From NCBI GenBank assembly GCA_014237855.1, contig JABACD010000006.1, positions 130,089 to 188,285 on the forward strand: a stretch of 58,197 nt of DNA, read 5' to 3'. Source of the stretch: Planctomycetota bacterium. GTDB taxonomy: Bacteria; Planctomycetota; UBA1135; GCA-002686595. The first letter of the stretch is position 1; each line of letters begins with the position of its first letter. A model generated the notes under the pieces. It made no database searches, was not told the DNA's origin, and saw only the letters and a program-made list of their open reading frames with translations. Positions 22,356 to 33,239 of the stretch are shown piece by piece. The translations under genes and the position numbers were made by a program.

Positions 22356-25049
22356 ATGAGGAACTCCGACCTGAATATTCCCTCCCGATCCGCCACCCCC
22401 CGGCGCCCGCTGCTTGGTGGTGGAACGATCGCAACGGCGACCTTCGCCTCGGTCCTGTTTTTCGCTTCTTGCGGAACCACAGCGGACCTGAGCAATGACA
22501 ATGCCGCCTGGGAACCCGACCCCGCTGATCCTTCGAACAAGGCTCTTCCCGAGGGCGTGCCCGCTGGTGAATTGAGCACCGAGCTCGAACCCCAGGACGC
22601 CGGCCAGATGCTGCGCGATGATGCGCGCCTGCTGGAGCTCAAGGAGCAGCGCCGTGCCTTCCTGGTAGCAGAGCACCTTGCGAACGCCAACAACCTCCGG
22701 GAGCGCCTGCGCTTGAAGGAAGCACGGGAAGAACTGCTCGCAGCCCTCGGACTCGACGCCGACAACCTGCAGGCAAAGAAGGACTTGGCCGAAGTCAACG
22801 CCCTGCTGGGTGATGACTACGACGCAACAGTCTCGAGTGTCTCAGAGACACTGGAGAGCGCCATGATCGTCCGCACCCAGCAGCTGCGCGCCGAGGCGAG
22901 CGACCTGCTTCGCGATGGCAAGCTGATGCTGGCCAAGGGTGACTACGACGGCGCAATCGCTCAGCTGACGATTGCCGAGCAGACCGTTCGGTATGCCCCC
23001 TACTCCATCGACTGGTCGGGTATTGATACATCGATCAGCGCCCTCCTCGAGCGCGCCCAGAACGAGCGCGACAATGCAGAAGAGGCCACCCTGCTGGAGT
23101 CCCAGCGCCTCGCCTTCGAGGAGCTTCAATCACGCGAGCGCGAAGACGCCGACCGCAAGCGCCAGATCGTCGACAAGATGCTCGGCCAGGCCATCGACTC
23201 CTTCGCCACCGGAAGGTACGAGGACGCCATGTACTATGCGGACCAGGCCCTGCGCAAGGACCCCCGCAACAGCCAGGCAGAAGAGCTCCGCGAGAGCGCC
23301 TTCAAGGCCGGCCAGCAGGCCACCCAGGTCGCCTACGTTGCCGCCAAGCGGGAGCAGTTCAGGCGCTGGAAGGAAGAGCTCGAGAGCTACAAGATCCTGT
23401 GGAACGACACGATCACCCTGCCCGATGCGGATGAGTGGGCCGAGATGACCGCGCTGCGTTCGAAGCGCCGCGGCCTCGACCTGGATCAAATGCGTTCACC
23501 CTCTGATCTCGCGCTCCGCGAAACCCTGAGGAGCACGCTGATCAAGCTCCCCCCCGTCGAGGAGGAGGAGAACATCAGGGCAATCGTCGACATGATCCGG
23601 ATCATGACCGGCCTGCCCCTCGTGGTCGACCCCGCGGCCTACAACGCGGTCATCGATGAGGGCATCCTCTTCACATTCTCCTTCGAGAACGAGGTGACCG
23701 TTGAGCAGGCCCTGAACCTGCTGACCGACTTCGCCGGCGAAGAGGTCACCTGGACCATCCGCCATGACGCCGTCATGGTCACCACTGTCGAAAAGGCCCG
23801 CGGCGAGCCCGTCGTTGTGCACCACGACGTGCAGGACCTGGTCTTCGGCCTGACCGACTTCATGGGACCCCGGATCAACAAGATTCGCCTCCTCGACGAG
23901 CTCGAGGATGATGACGGAGGCGGCCCCTTCGGTTTCATCGGTGAGTCCCCGCGACTGATCGATCCCGACGACCTGGCCACCATGATTCAGGAGAACGTCG
24001 ACCCCAACTCGTGGGAAGACGGAGCAACCATCGAGAGCTACGACGGTCACATCATCATCGTCCAGACTCCCGAAATTCAGAAGAAGGTCGCGGCCTTCCT
24101 TGAGGGACTGCGAGCACTCTCCTCATCGATGGTCACCATCGAGACCAAGTTCATGGAGGTCGGTGACGACTGGATCCAGGAGATTGGAGTCGACTTCAGA
24201 GGACTGAACGACAACCCCCTGACGGATGTCACGAACGGACTCGAGGACATGGCCTCTCAGGGCCTGGACAACGGCGGCACGGGCTCTGACGGCTCGAACG
24301 CAGCGGGCGCTCCCTCCTCTGGCTTCTACTACGATGACAGCCCCGACGGCGACTACAGAGGTCGCACCGAGAACTACTTCGGCTCTGCCCTGGGTGATGC
24401 CCTCAGCACTGTCGGAGGAATGACGTTCCAGTACACCCTGCTGAACGATCTCGAGCTCTCGGCAATCCTGCGAGCGGTCGAGAAGAGCTCGAACTTCGAG
24501 CTCATCAACGACCAGGTCCTCTCGGTGCACAACACCCAGCGTGCCTACGTCACGGTCGTCAACCAGCGTGCCTACATCCAGGACTTCGACGTCGAGGTGG
24601 CCACCTTCCAGGCGGTCGCTGACCCGCAGGTCAATGTCCTCCATGAGGGTGTGGTGCTCGATGTCCGCCCCACCATCCACAATGATCGTCGCTACATCTC
24701 GCTGGAGGTGCAGCCGACCGTCGCCCGAGTGGTCGCCATGCGGACCTACTCCTCTACCCTCGGCGGCAACACCTCGCCCGTTCAGTTCGAGCTCCCCGAG
24801 CTCAAGGTCCAGAGCGTGTTCACCACCGCCCAGATCCCGGACGGTGGTTCTATCCTGCTCGGCGGTCTGACTGACATCCGCAACGTCGAGAGACGCGCCG
24901 AGGTGCCGTGGCTTGCTCAGGTACCGCTGGTCGGGTTCTTCTTCAAGAGCGAGGGCTACAGCGACGAGAACAAGTCACTGATGATCCTCATCGAGGCCAG
25001 CATCATCGACGTCCGTGAGGAAGTCGCCAAGATCGAGACCGCCTACTAG
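22356..25049 (+). CDS. TPR-secretin outer-membrane lipoprotein (secretin 2)
   Basis: 897 residues from ATG 22356. Lipoprotein signal with FASC (Cys39) after a long basic N-terminus. Same order as secretin 1: TPR-like helices (about 95-350) with a coiled segment near 225-260; STN/N0-like domain (about 420-510, IRAIVDMIRIMTGLPLVVD); NVDPNSWEDG marks the N1-like domain; gate domain to the end, with PDGGSILLGGLTD then VPLVGFFF as secretin signature. A YYDDSPDGDYRGR motif matches YYDEGDDGDIKGR of secretin 1. The two are clear paralogs but quite diverged in the N-terminal third. Separate transcription unit by position of hairpins on either side. Confidence 0.9.
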   Translation: MRNSDLNIPSRSATPRRPLLGGGTIATATFASVLFFASCGTTADLSNDNAAWEPDPADPSNKALPEGVPAGELSTELEPQDAGQMLRDDARLLELKEQRRAFLVAEHLANANNLRERLRLKEAREELLAALGLDADNLQAKKDLAEVNALLGDDYDATVSSVSETLESAMIVRTQQLRAEASDLLRDGKLMLAKGDYDGAIAQLTIAEQTVRYAPYSIDWSGIDTSISALLERAQNERDNAEEATLLESQRLAFEELQSREREDADRKRQIVDKMLGQAIDSFATGRYEDAMYYADQALRKDPRNSQAEELRESAFKAGQQATQVAYVAAKREQFRRWKEELESYKILWNDTITLPDADEWAEMTALRSKRRGLDLDQMRSPSDLALRETLRSTLIKLPPVEEEENIRAIVDMIRIMTGLPLVVDPAAYNAVIDEGILFTFSFENEVTVEQALNLLTDFAGEEVTWTIRHDAVMVTTVEKARGEPVVVHHDVQDLVFGLTDFMGPRINKIRLLDELEDDDGGGPFGFIGESPRLIDPDDLATMIQENVDPNSWEDGATIESYDGHIIIVQTPEIQKKVAAFLEGLRALSSSMVTIETKFMEVGDDWIQEIGVDFRGLNDNPLTDVTNGLEDMASQGLDNGGTGSDGSNAAGAPSSGFYYDDSPDGDYRGRTENYFGSALGDALSTVGGMTFQYTLLNDLELSAILRAVEKSSNFELINDQVLSVHNTQRAYVTVVNQRAYIQDFDVEVATFQAVADPQVNVLHEGVVLDVRPTIHNDRRYISLEVQPTVARVVAMRTYSSTLGGNTSPVQFELPELKVQSVFTTAQIPDGGSILLGGLTDIRNVERRAEVPWLAQVPLVGFFFKSEGYSDENKSLMILIEASIIDVREEVAKIETAY

Positions 25050-25120
25050 GGCGTAGACTGCCCAACCCAAGCAGGAAAATCTCAACAGCCAGAACTGCCC
25101 CCGGCCCCCGGGAGACAGGC

Positions 25121-25168
25121 AAACAGGGCCAGGTCACTCCTCGGAGTGCCCTGGCCCTGTTTCTTTCT
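25121..25168 (+). terminator. Strong intrinsic terminator after secretin 2
   Basis: AAACAGGGCCAGG (25121-25133) pairs with CCTGGCCCTGTTT (25150-25162); inside, CACTCC pairs with GGAGTG, giving about 19 pairs. A CTTTCT tract follows. The best terminator in the window. Confidence 0.88.
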
Positions 25169-25171
25169 AGC

Positions 25172-25194
25172 CCCCAAGTTCATTAACCTTGGGG
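25172..25194. repeat. Inverted repeat upstream of the HAD gene
   Basis: CCCCAAG-ttcattaac-CTTGGGG, 7-bp arms with a 9-nt spacer, 43 bp before the HAD start. Possible operator or leader hairpin. Confidence 0.4.
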
Positions 25195-25236
25195 CGGCTT
25201 CAATCCTCCCTGAACCTCCAGCCCGAGCCCCCTGTC

Positions 25237-25959
25237 ATGTCCCGCCTTGACGCGATCTTCTTCGACATCGACGACACGCTCTTCCCCACCACGGAGTTCG
25301 CGCAGCGCGCCCGCTGGAACGCCGTCAAGGCAATGATCTCTGCCGGGCTCGACCTTCCGGAGGAGCGCGTCTATCGGGAGCTCTGTGAGGTGATCTCCGA
25401 GTTCACCTCGAACTACGGCAATCACTATGACCACCTTCTCAAGAGGTTGGGAACTGATGCGTTACGTGACGTCAACCCTGCCCTGGTGATCGCAGCCGGG
25501 GTGATGGCATATCACGACACCAAGTTCAACGAGATCGCCCCCTTCGACGACGTCGCCCCTCTGCTGATTGATCTGCGCGAGACTGATGTGATCGTTGGAA
25601 TCATCACGCACGGCTGGACAGTCAAGCAGGCCGAGAAGCTCCTACGGCTGAAGCTGCTTCCCCACCTGGATCGACAGGCCATCTACATCTCCGAGCAGGT
25701 GGGAATCTCGAAGCCCAATCCCAAGCTGTACCTCCATGCCCTCGATGCACACGGGCTCGCACCCGAGCGGACGATGTACGTGGGTGATAGTCCGAGCCAC
25801 GATGTACTGCCAGCCAAGAGCGTCGGAATGATGACGGCCTGGTCCAGCCGGGCTGCGCGAACGACCTTGGCCGAGACAGGACTGGAGGCGGACCATACGA
25901 TCGCGAACTTCGAGCAGCTGCGGATCGTCCTGCGTCAGCACTACGAGGTCGGAGTCTGA
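25237..25959 (+). CDS. HAD-superfamily (subfamily IA) hydrolase
   Basis: 240 residues from ATG 25237. Motif I is DIDDTL with nucleophile Asp10 and acid Asp12. A helical cap follows (about 15-90). Motif II is ITHG with the conserved Thr, motif III Lys in SKPNPKLY, and motif IV GDSPSHD. A cytoplasmic phosphatase of small phosphorylated metabolites, similar to the TIGR02253 type. Substrate unknown. Alone between two terminator-like structures. Confidence 0.9.
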   Translation: MSRLDAIFFDIDDTLFPTTEFAQRARWNAVKAMISAGLDLPEERVYRELCEVISEFTSNYGNHYDHLLKRLGTDALRDVNPALVIAAGVMAYHDTKFNEIAPFDDVAPLLIDLRETDVIVGIITHGWTVKQAEKLLRLKLLPHLDRQAIYISEQVGISKPNPKLYLHALDAHGLAPERTMYVGDSPSHDVLPAKSVGMMTAWSSRAARTTLAETGLEADHTIANFEQLRIVLRQHYEVGV

Positions 25960-25990
25960 GCGCCGCAAGCTCGCTCGTGGCTCATCCTCG

Positions 25991-26035
25991 CTCAAGGTGG
26001 TTCTGCACATCCTCCCTCGCGAGGAGTGGCTTGAG
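25991..26035. terminator. Candidate bidirectional terminator between convergent genes
   Basis: CTCAAG (25991-25996) and CTTGAG (26030-26035) enclose TCCTC/GAGGA arms around CCTCGCGAGG. Lies in the 102-bp gap between the HAD gene and oppF. No clear T-run. Confidence 0.35.
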
Positions 26036-26061
26036 AATCAGCCTGAGCTTGACGTCCCCCG

Positions 26062-27075
26062 CTACTCAACGAGGTGACAGGCAGCCTCGTGCGTTGCGGT
26101 GACCTTGACCGTCTCTGGATAGGCCTCGTGGCAACGCTTTTCCGCCACGGGGCAGCGCGGAGCAAAGTGACAGCCCGGCGGAGGGTTCATCGGTGACGGC
26201 ACATCACCAGTCAGCGGGATGCGCTCCTGACGCAGCTTCGGATCGGGCCTCGGCACCGCAGAGAGCAACGCCTTGGTGTAGGGATGACGGGGATTGGAGA
26301 AGAGCTCCGCTGCTGTGGCAAGCTCCACGATCCGCCCGAGGTACATCACCGCGATCCTGTCCGAGAGGTACTTCACGACCGAGAGGTCATGAGCAATGAA
26401 GAGGAAGGAGAGCCCGCGCTCCTCCTGCAAGTCCTTGAGAAGGTTGATCACCTGAGCCTGGATCGAGACGTCCAGAGCGCTGACCGCCTCATCGCAGACG
26501 ATGAAGCGTGGCTCGAGGGCGAGGGCTCGGGCAATCCCGATGCGCTGTCGCTGGCCGCCGGAGAACTCGTGTGGAAAACGATTGAAGGCATCAGCCCGCA
26601 ACCCCACGCGCACCAGGAGCTCGGCGACCCGATCTTCCAGCTCCTGACCAGTTGCCAGGCCATGCACCCGCAGCGCCTCCCCGACAATACCACCAGCAGT
26701 CTTGCGCGGATTCAGGCTGGAGTAAGGGTCCTGGAAGATGATCTGCAGATCTGTGCGGTACTCACGCATCTGACGGCGCGAGAGATCAAAGAGCTCGATG
26801 GCCTCAGTGTCTGGCTCGGCACGATAGCTTGCCCGACCAGCCGTCGGCTCGAGCAACCGCAACAAGGTACGGCCCGCTGTGGTCTTCCCGCAGCCCGACT
26901 CCCCCACCAGGCTCAGGGTCTCCTGGCGACCGACGGTAAAGCTGAGCCCATCTACAGCCTTGACGTTCCCCACGTGACGTGAGAAGACTCCCTTGCGGAT
27001 CGGGAAGTACTTGCGCAGGCCCTCTACCTCGATCAAGGGAGCGGTGGAGGTCGGGGCTGTGGTTGATTCGGTCAT
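26062..27075 (-). CDS. oppF: Oligopeptide ABC transporter ATPase (OppF type), system 1
   Basis: 337 residues. Walker A GESGCGKT (about 58-65), signature [15 protein letters not shown], Walker B followed by CDEAVSALD, and H-loop AHDL. The C-terminal oligo/dipeptide extension with [12 protein letters not shown] has the Cys pattern of the family. Energises peptide uptake together with OppD. Last gene of the minus-strand operon, 9 bp after oppD. The switch DEAVSALD differs from the usual DEPVSALD at one position. Confidence 0.94.
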   Translation of the reverse strand: MTESTTAPTSTAPLIEVEGLRKYFPIRKGVFSRHVGNVKAVDGLSFTVGRQETLSLVGESGCGKTTAGRTLLRLLEPTAGRASYRAEPDTEAIELFDLSRRQMREYRTDLQIIFQDPYSSLNPRKTAGGIVGEALRVHGLATGQELEDRVAELLVRVGLRADAFNRFPHEFSGGQRQRIGIARALALEPRFIVCDEAVSALDVSIQAQVINLLKDLQEERGLSFLFIAHDLSVVKYLSDRIAVMYLGRIVELATAAELFSNPRHPYTKALLSAVPRPDPKLRQERIPLTGDVPSPMNPPPGCHFAPRCPVAEKRCHEAYPETVKVTATHEAACHLVE

Positions 27076-27084
27076 GAGACTCGC

Positions 27085-28118
<1,034 letters not shown>

Positions 28119-28122
<4 letters not shown>

Positions 28123-29921
28123 TGTTTCTTGGCCTTGGGATCGAGCGCATCGCGGAAAGCATCACCAACCTGGTTGTAGCAGGTGATCGTGATGAAGATC
28201 AGGACGCCGGGAAAGATCTGCACCCACCAGTGCTCGGCCATCTTCGAATCCGTGATCAACGAGCCCCAGGAGGGCATCGGGTGTTGAATCCCGAACCCCA
28301 GGAAGGAGAGCGTCGACTCGGTCAGGATGCCGGAGGCAACTGCGAATGCACCGGCTACCAGGACAGGCGCCAGTGCATTGGGCAGGATGTGAAGGAAGAT
28401 TGTTCGGCGTGAAGAGAAACCGAGAGCCTGGGCAGCCAGAGCAAACTCGGACTCCCTCAAGCGCAGGAACTCTCCTCGCACAAGACGCGCGACCCCCGTC
28501 CAGCGAATCAGGGCGATCAGGATCACGATCGCGAAGATCGGAGCGAGGACCTCGGGATCGATGAAGGCCGACGTCATCAAGATCAGGAAGAAGGCCGGGA
28601 TGCAGATGACGATCTCGATAAAGCGTGAGATGACCATGTCGACCCAACCACCGAAGTAGCCGGCGATCGAGCCGATGATCGTACCGATGATGACGAGCAG
28701 GATTGCGGAGACCAGACCGACGGCCAGACTCACACGCCCCCCCCAGAGCATTCGAACCAGAAAGTCCCGGCCCGCCGAGTCGGTGCCCAGCAAGTGCCGA
28801 TTCCAGGCATTGAGCTGCGGCTCGGCGAAGCGAATCTCCACCGGCTTGGGCGGGCTGACGAACCCAGTCACCGGATCGGGCTCGGGCATTCGAGCACCCC
28901 GGACGTAGTAACCCTCCTCAGAGATCTCACTGCTCTCACCCCAGGTCGGGGGCCTGAAGATCTCCGCCGTATGTCCCTCGGCGAAGCCGTAGGGAACCAG
29001 TGGAAAGACTGCTGCCGTCTCCACGATCTCACCACTCGTCAGCGAGGCCTTGTACTCGGAGACATTGAAGATCGCACTGCCTCCCAGCGTCGAGCCCCAG
29101 ACAAGGCCCGCGAGCATTGAAAGAGCCAGTGCCAGCAACCACTTTCGCTTGCGGTTCTTGCGGATACGCTCGCGATCACCACGCAAGAGCACCAGGTTCC
29201 AGATCCAGTTCCACAGAGGCCAGGTCATCACGAGCAACCACAGGGACATGAAGAACATCTCCCAGCCGCTGATGGCCTCGAGGAGCGGGTAGCTCCGCTG
29301 GCCGGTCAGTATGAGCCCCTCGGGCTGCTCTCCCTCGACAAGCTCCGCCCCAGGATCGATCGGCTTGAAGTCCACGCGGATGGCCTTGACCAGGTTCTTG
29401 GTCTCCGTGGCCTTGGCCTTGACGAGTTCGGCGACCTCTCCCCCAGGCTCCGTACCCGCCTGCCCACCAAGCTCAATCAACTCAGCAATGGCCAGGTCAA
29501 ACTCCTCCAGCGCGGCGTGCTTCTCGGGCGCCAGGTAGAGCTTCATCGTGGTCAGCTGTCCACGCACCGCCCCGAGCTCGGCCTGCAGCGCCTCTTCATG
29601 GGTCTGCGTGGAGCCCTCGGTTCGTTTCTCCAGGTACTGCTCCGGAGTCTGCTTCGCGATGCGCCCCACTCCCAGGGTCGCGGGATAGAGGGTCCGTAAC
29701 GCCTTGTTGTATTCCGCGTAGTTCGCGGCCTCCAGCACATAGGGCCGGTCGTTGGCAATCAGCGGCGCATAGATCGCCGAGGCATACAGCAAGGTCAGAA
29801 CGACAACAGCAAGCTTGAACAGTCGATTGCGACCGAGCTGCTCGAAGACCAAATCCCAGTAGTCCTTTGAGTAGGTCGGGGGTTCCGAGCTCTTCGAGCC
29901 GAGATTAGTTGAGGGCTTCAT
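28119..29921 (-). CDS. oppC: Oligopeptide ABC permease (OppC type) with large insertion, system 1
   Basis: 600 residues, about twice the normal 280-360. TM1 lies at about 34-56. Then come about 320 residues absent from ordinary OppC, including a charged coiled region (about 100-180) and two extra hydrophobic segments (about 222-248 and 262-287). The standard permease resumes at LLGTDSAGRDF (about 376) with five helices and the EAA loop LRESEFALAAQALGFSSRR. Forms the channel with OppB. The insertion may be a periplasmic docking domain for the substrate-binding protein. No frameshift is needed to explain the length. Confidence 0.92.
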
Positions 29922-29936
29922 TGTCGACTACAACGC

Positions 29937-31007
29937 TCAGGAGTAGGTGATGCGCGGATCGACAAGTGCGTAGGCGATGTCCGACAGCAAGATGCCTACC
30001 AAGGTCATTGTCCCCGAGAGCGTCATGGTCGCCATGATGATGTTGTAGTCACGCTCCATCAGACCCTTGAACATGTACTCGCCGGTTCCAGGTAGATCGA
30101 AGACCACCTCGATGATGAGCGAGCCGCCGATCATGATCGGGAGAATCGAGGCGAAGATCGTGATCACAGGAATCACAGAGTTACGCAGGGCGTGCTTGAA
30201 GACGATGGCCTTGCTGCCCAGGCCCTTGGCCTTCGCAGTGCGGATGTAGTCCTGGTGGATGACCTCGATCATGCCAGTCCGCATCTGCCTCGAGAGGTAG
30301 GCGAGTCCTCCGTAGGTCATCACCGCCACGGGAAGGATCATGTGCTTGGCCGTGTCCAGGAAGTAGGCCATCGTGCCCAGCTGATCGGAATCCTGGCTGT
30401 GCAGGTTCATGACTGGCAGGAGGCTCAGTCCTGTCTTGCCAAAGATCAGCTTCAGCATCAGAGCGGCCCAGAAGACCGGGATCGAGTAGAGGATGAACAA
30501 GCCCAGGGTTGTCACCTTGTCGATCGTCGTCCCCTGTCGGTTTGCCGAGTAGATGCCAATCGGGAGGGCCAGCAGGTAGGTCAAGAAGATCGAGATGATG
30601 GCGAGTGGTAGGGTCGTGCTCTTCAGACGCTTCCAGATCTCGGCACCGATCATCTTGTTCCTGTTGAACAGCTCACTACCGAAGCTGAAGGACAGGAAGC
30701 CTCCCCAGGGATTGCGCCCGTCACCCCCAAACAGCTCGTGGCCATCCGGCTTCACGTTGAAGGGACCCAGGTGACCGAGGTACTGGACCAAGAAGTTGCG
30801 ATCGAGAGCATTGTCTCGCTTGAACTTCGCAATCTTGGCCTCGATGTCCACGCCCTCCTGGCTGACCTCTCCGGTCCCACCTCCCAGCCCCATCATCTGC
30901 ATGGCGGGGTCTCCGGGAGCTGCATGAAGAAGCCCAAGGATGATGAGTATGATTCCCATCAAGGTGGGGACCATCCACAGGACTCTACGAATCAGGTACT
31001 GAAGCAC
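29937..31007 (-). CDS. oppB: Oligopeptide ABC permease (OppB type), system 1
   Basis: 356 residues from GTG 31007; the N-terminus VLQYLIRRVLWMVPTL matches the family start, whereas upstream in-frame codons (to 31166) overlap the binding-protein gene and look non-coding. TM1 about 10-30, then an extended loop with GGDGRNPWGG, then the permease domain with EAA loop (DYIRTAKAKGLGSKAIVFKH) and C-terminal FDLPGTGEYMF. 61 bp after the binding-protein gene, 15 bp before oppC. Confidence 0.9.
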   Translation of the reverse strand: MLQYLIRRVLWMVPTLMGIILIILGLLHAAPGDPAMQMMGLGGGTGEVSQEGVDIEAKIAKFKRDNALDRNFLVQYLGHLGPFNVKPDGHELFGGDGRNPWGGFLSFSFGSELFNRNKMIGAEIWKRLKSTTLPLAIISIFLTYLLALPIGIYSANRQGTTIDKVTTLGLFILYSIPVFWAALMLKLIFGKTGLSLLPVMNLHSQDSDQLGTMAYFLDTAKHMILPVAVMTYGGLAYLSRQMRTGMIEVIHQDYIRTAKAKGLGSKAIVFKHALRNSVIPVITIFASILPIMIGGSLIIEVVFDLPGTGEYMFKGLMERDYNIIMATMTLSGTMTLVGILLSDIAYALVDPRITYS

Positions 31008-31068
31008 TGGCTGGCTAGCGTGGCTGAGAGAAGCTCTTCTTGCGTTACTCGGTTCTGTTGGGCCTTGT

Positions 31069-33099
31069 TCACTTCGCCAGCTCGGCTCGAGTCCCCTCCG
31101 TTCCAGCAGGATAGTACCAGCGTCGGATCGAGTAACCCGGCGCGATCTTGAAGGCCTGGAAGCCACGGATGTTCTTGTTCATGGCGAACTTCCTGGGAGA
31201 GTTCAAGCCGAACATGTAGGGCTGAATCTCCTCGTACAGGCGCTTGTGCAGGGCCTTCCAGAGCTCAGCGCGCTTCTCCTTGTCGAGCTCGATCTGACCA
31301 GCCTCGATCAGGCGATCGACCTCCTCATCCATCACCCCACACATGTTGGAGCTCTTGAGTTCCGCCGGCCCCCACTTGGAGTGCCAGAGCTGCTCGGGAT
31401 CACTCTCCACCGGAGGCACCCAGGCAAGGTTGACCATGTCGAACTTGCGCTCGAGCATCCGTTCCAGGAAGGTCGACCACTCGAAGTTGCGCATGTTGAT
31501 CTTGATTCCCAGGGGCTCATAGGACTCCTGCATGCGCAGTCCAAAGCTCTCCGAGGCGGCATTGCCAGAGGGGAACAGGAACTCCAGCTCCATCTCGATC
31601 CCGTCCTTGTCGATGATGCCGTTACCGTCCCTGTCATACCAACCGGCCTCGGCCAGCATCTCCTCGGCCAGGTCCGGGTCGTAGGGCAAGAACTCAACCT
31701 CTCGGTTGTAGCCGGGTCCGAAGTAGTTCTGCGGACCATTCACCCGGATGGCGAGGTCGTTGTACTTGGTCTTCTTGAAGTCCTCCCAGTCGAAGGCAAT
31801 CGTCAGCGCCTTACGGACGTTCACATCACTGAGGGTCGGCCGAAGGGTATTGAGGCCCGTATAACCGTAAGTCCCCGTGTAGAAGTAGCCCTTGTAGAAG
31901 GCATCCTTGAAGGCCTCCTGCTCGGTGCCCTCCCCGAAGTAGTCCTCGGACTTGACCCTGGCGAAGTAGTCCAGTTCCCCGTTGATCAGACCGTTGAAGG
32001 CCGTGTCATCGTCACTGATGTGACGCCAGATGATCTTATCGACGTAGCCGGCCTTCTCAGGGTCGTGATAGTCCTCGAACCGCTCAGCGGTCACCCTCTT
32101 CGAGTCCCAGCTGACGATCTTGTACGGCCCCACACCGACCCAGTCGGTGTTGTGGGGATTCTCGTTGATGTACTGGCCAAGCTCAGCCTCAGTGAAGACA
32201 TGATCCGCTCCCTTCAGCCTGGCAAACTCTGCGTGCGTCTCGGGATCGTAGCGCTTGTTGTCCGGATCAGTCAGGTCGTAGAGGTGACGGGGAACGATCC
32301 CCATCTCTCCCGGTACCTGCAGCGCCAGGAAGTACTGCTTCTCGAAGAAGAAGCGCACCGCCTGCTTGTCGATGAGTTCGCCATCGAGGATCTGCTGGTA
32401 CTGAAAGCGAATCTCGTCGCAGTCGACCTCGGAGTTGTTGAAGAGATCCCAGCTGAACATGACATCCTCGGCATCAAAGGGATGTCCATCGTGCCACTTC
32501 ACATTGGTGGGAAGGTAGAAGGTAAAAACAGTACCCTCTTGCACTGACTCGACATCAGCCGCGGGGACCTCAAGCGTACCTTCGACGGGATTTCCCCTGG
32601 AGGCCGAGCTCACGCTGTAGGTACCGTCAACCAGCTCGACCTTCCCATAGAGCACCTGGCGTAGCTTGTCTCCACTGCCGATCTCTCTGGCCTGGGGATA
32701 CTTGCTCGCCGCCTCGGGCTTCAGGATGATCTGGTCCTCCTCGACCCAGCCCTCGCAAAGGCTCGGCTTGAACTCCCAGGTCTCCCAGTCCTGCAAGACC
32801 AGGGTGTCGTTCACCTCGTAGAGCATCCAGCGCGAGACGGCGGAGTTCTCCACAGCCCTGCAAAGACCCTCCGGCATGGAGGAGAGGTGAACCACCACCT
32901 GACCGCCGTAGGCGGGCGTTGCCGCGCTCTTGGCGTCCGGATGGAACTGGTCAACAGGAGCTGCCTTCTGCGTGTCAACCTCATCCGTGGCCCGCCCCTC
33001 TCCCAGGGGTCCCGCAAGTGCCAGAGCACTGAATCCCAAGAAGGCGAGTGCTGACCGAAGGAACGTGTAAGAGAAGCGGTTCCGTAGAGGAGTCATCAT
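31069..33099 (-). CDS. oppA: Oligopeptide-binding protein (SBP_bac_5), system 1
   Basis: 676 residues from ATG 33099 (33096 is equally possible). Signal peptide about 1-30. Family 5 solute-binding fold: FYLPTNVKWHDGHPFDAEDVMFSWD (in two parts, about 195-215), NTDWVGVGPYKIVSWD, and the RKALTIAFDWEDF hinge region. Larger than standard DppA/OppA (about 535), with an insertion near the N-terminus (about 60-190). Captures peptides in the periplasm for OppBCDF. First gene of the minus operon. Confidence 0.92.
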   Translation of the reverse strand: MMTPLRNRFSYTFLRSALAFLGFSALALAGPLGEGRATDEVDTQKAAPVDQFHPDAKSAATPAYGGQVVVHLSSMPEGLCRAVENSAVSRWMLYEVNDTLVLQDWETWEFKPSLCEGWVEEDQIILKPEAASKYPQAREIGSGDKLRQVLYGKVELVDGTYSVSSASRGNPVEGTLEVPAADVESVQEGTVFTFYLPTNVKWHDGHPFDAEDVMFSWDLFNNSEVDCDEIRFQYQQILDGELIDKQAVRFFFEKQYFLALQVPGEMGIVPRHLYDLTDPDNKRYDPETHAEFARLKGADHVFTEAELGQYINENPHNTDWVGVGPYKIVSWDSKRVTAERFEDYHDPEKAGYVDKIIWRHISDDDTAFNGLINGELDYFARVKSEDYFGEGTEQEAFKDAFYKGYFYTGTYGYTGLNTLRPTLSDVNVRKALTIAFDWEDFKKTKYNDLAIRVNGPQNYFGPGYNREVEFLPYDPDLAEEMLAEAGWYDRDGNGIIDKDGIEMELEFLFPSGNAASESFGLRMQESYEPLGIKINMRNFEWSTFLERMLERKFDMVNLAWVPPVESDPEQLWHSKWGPAELKSSNMCGVMDEEVDRLIEAGQIELDKEKRAELWKALHKRLYEEIQPYMFGLNSPRKFAMNKNIRGFQAFKIAPGYSIRRWYYPAGTEGTRAELAK

Positions 33100-33146
33100 C
33101 GGAGATGAGTGTTGGGGTCGGGGGGCGGTCCCTGAAGTGGCCGCGA

Positions 33147-33176
33147 AAGGTACTCGATTGCCACACCGCCAGTCAA
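33147..33176 (-). promoter_or_regulatory. Predicted promoter of the minus-strand opp operon
   Basis: On the minus strand TTGACT (33176-33171), 18-bp spacer, TACCTT (33152-33147). -35 matches 5/6. Transcription start near 33140, about 40 nt before the ATG. Confidence 0.35.
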
Positions 33177-33203
33177 GGCCGCAAATCCTTACCAGCAAGA
33201 AAC

Positions 33204-33232
33204 TTGCGTCATTCTGACAGCAACTCTAGGAT
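33204..33232 (+). promoter_or_regulatory. Predicted promoter of the plus-strand opp operon
   Basis: TTGCGT (33204-33209), 17-bp spacer, TAGGAT (33227-33232). A start near 33239-33240 would coincide with the GTG, giving a leaderless or nearly leaderless mRNA. Weak -35. Confidence 0.3.
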
Positions 33233-33239
33233 CCTGCGT

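Noticed and set aside
31008..31166. 409-residue version of OppB (system 1)
   Set aside because: It would overlap the binding-protein gene by 98 bp, and the GTG at 31007 gives the expected family N-terminus.
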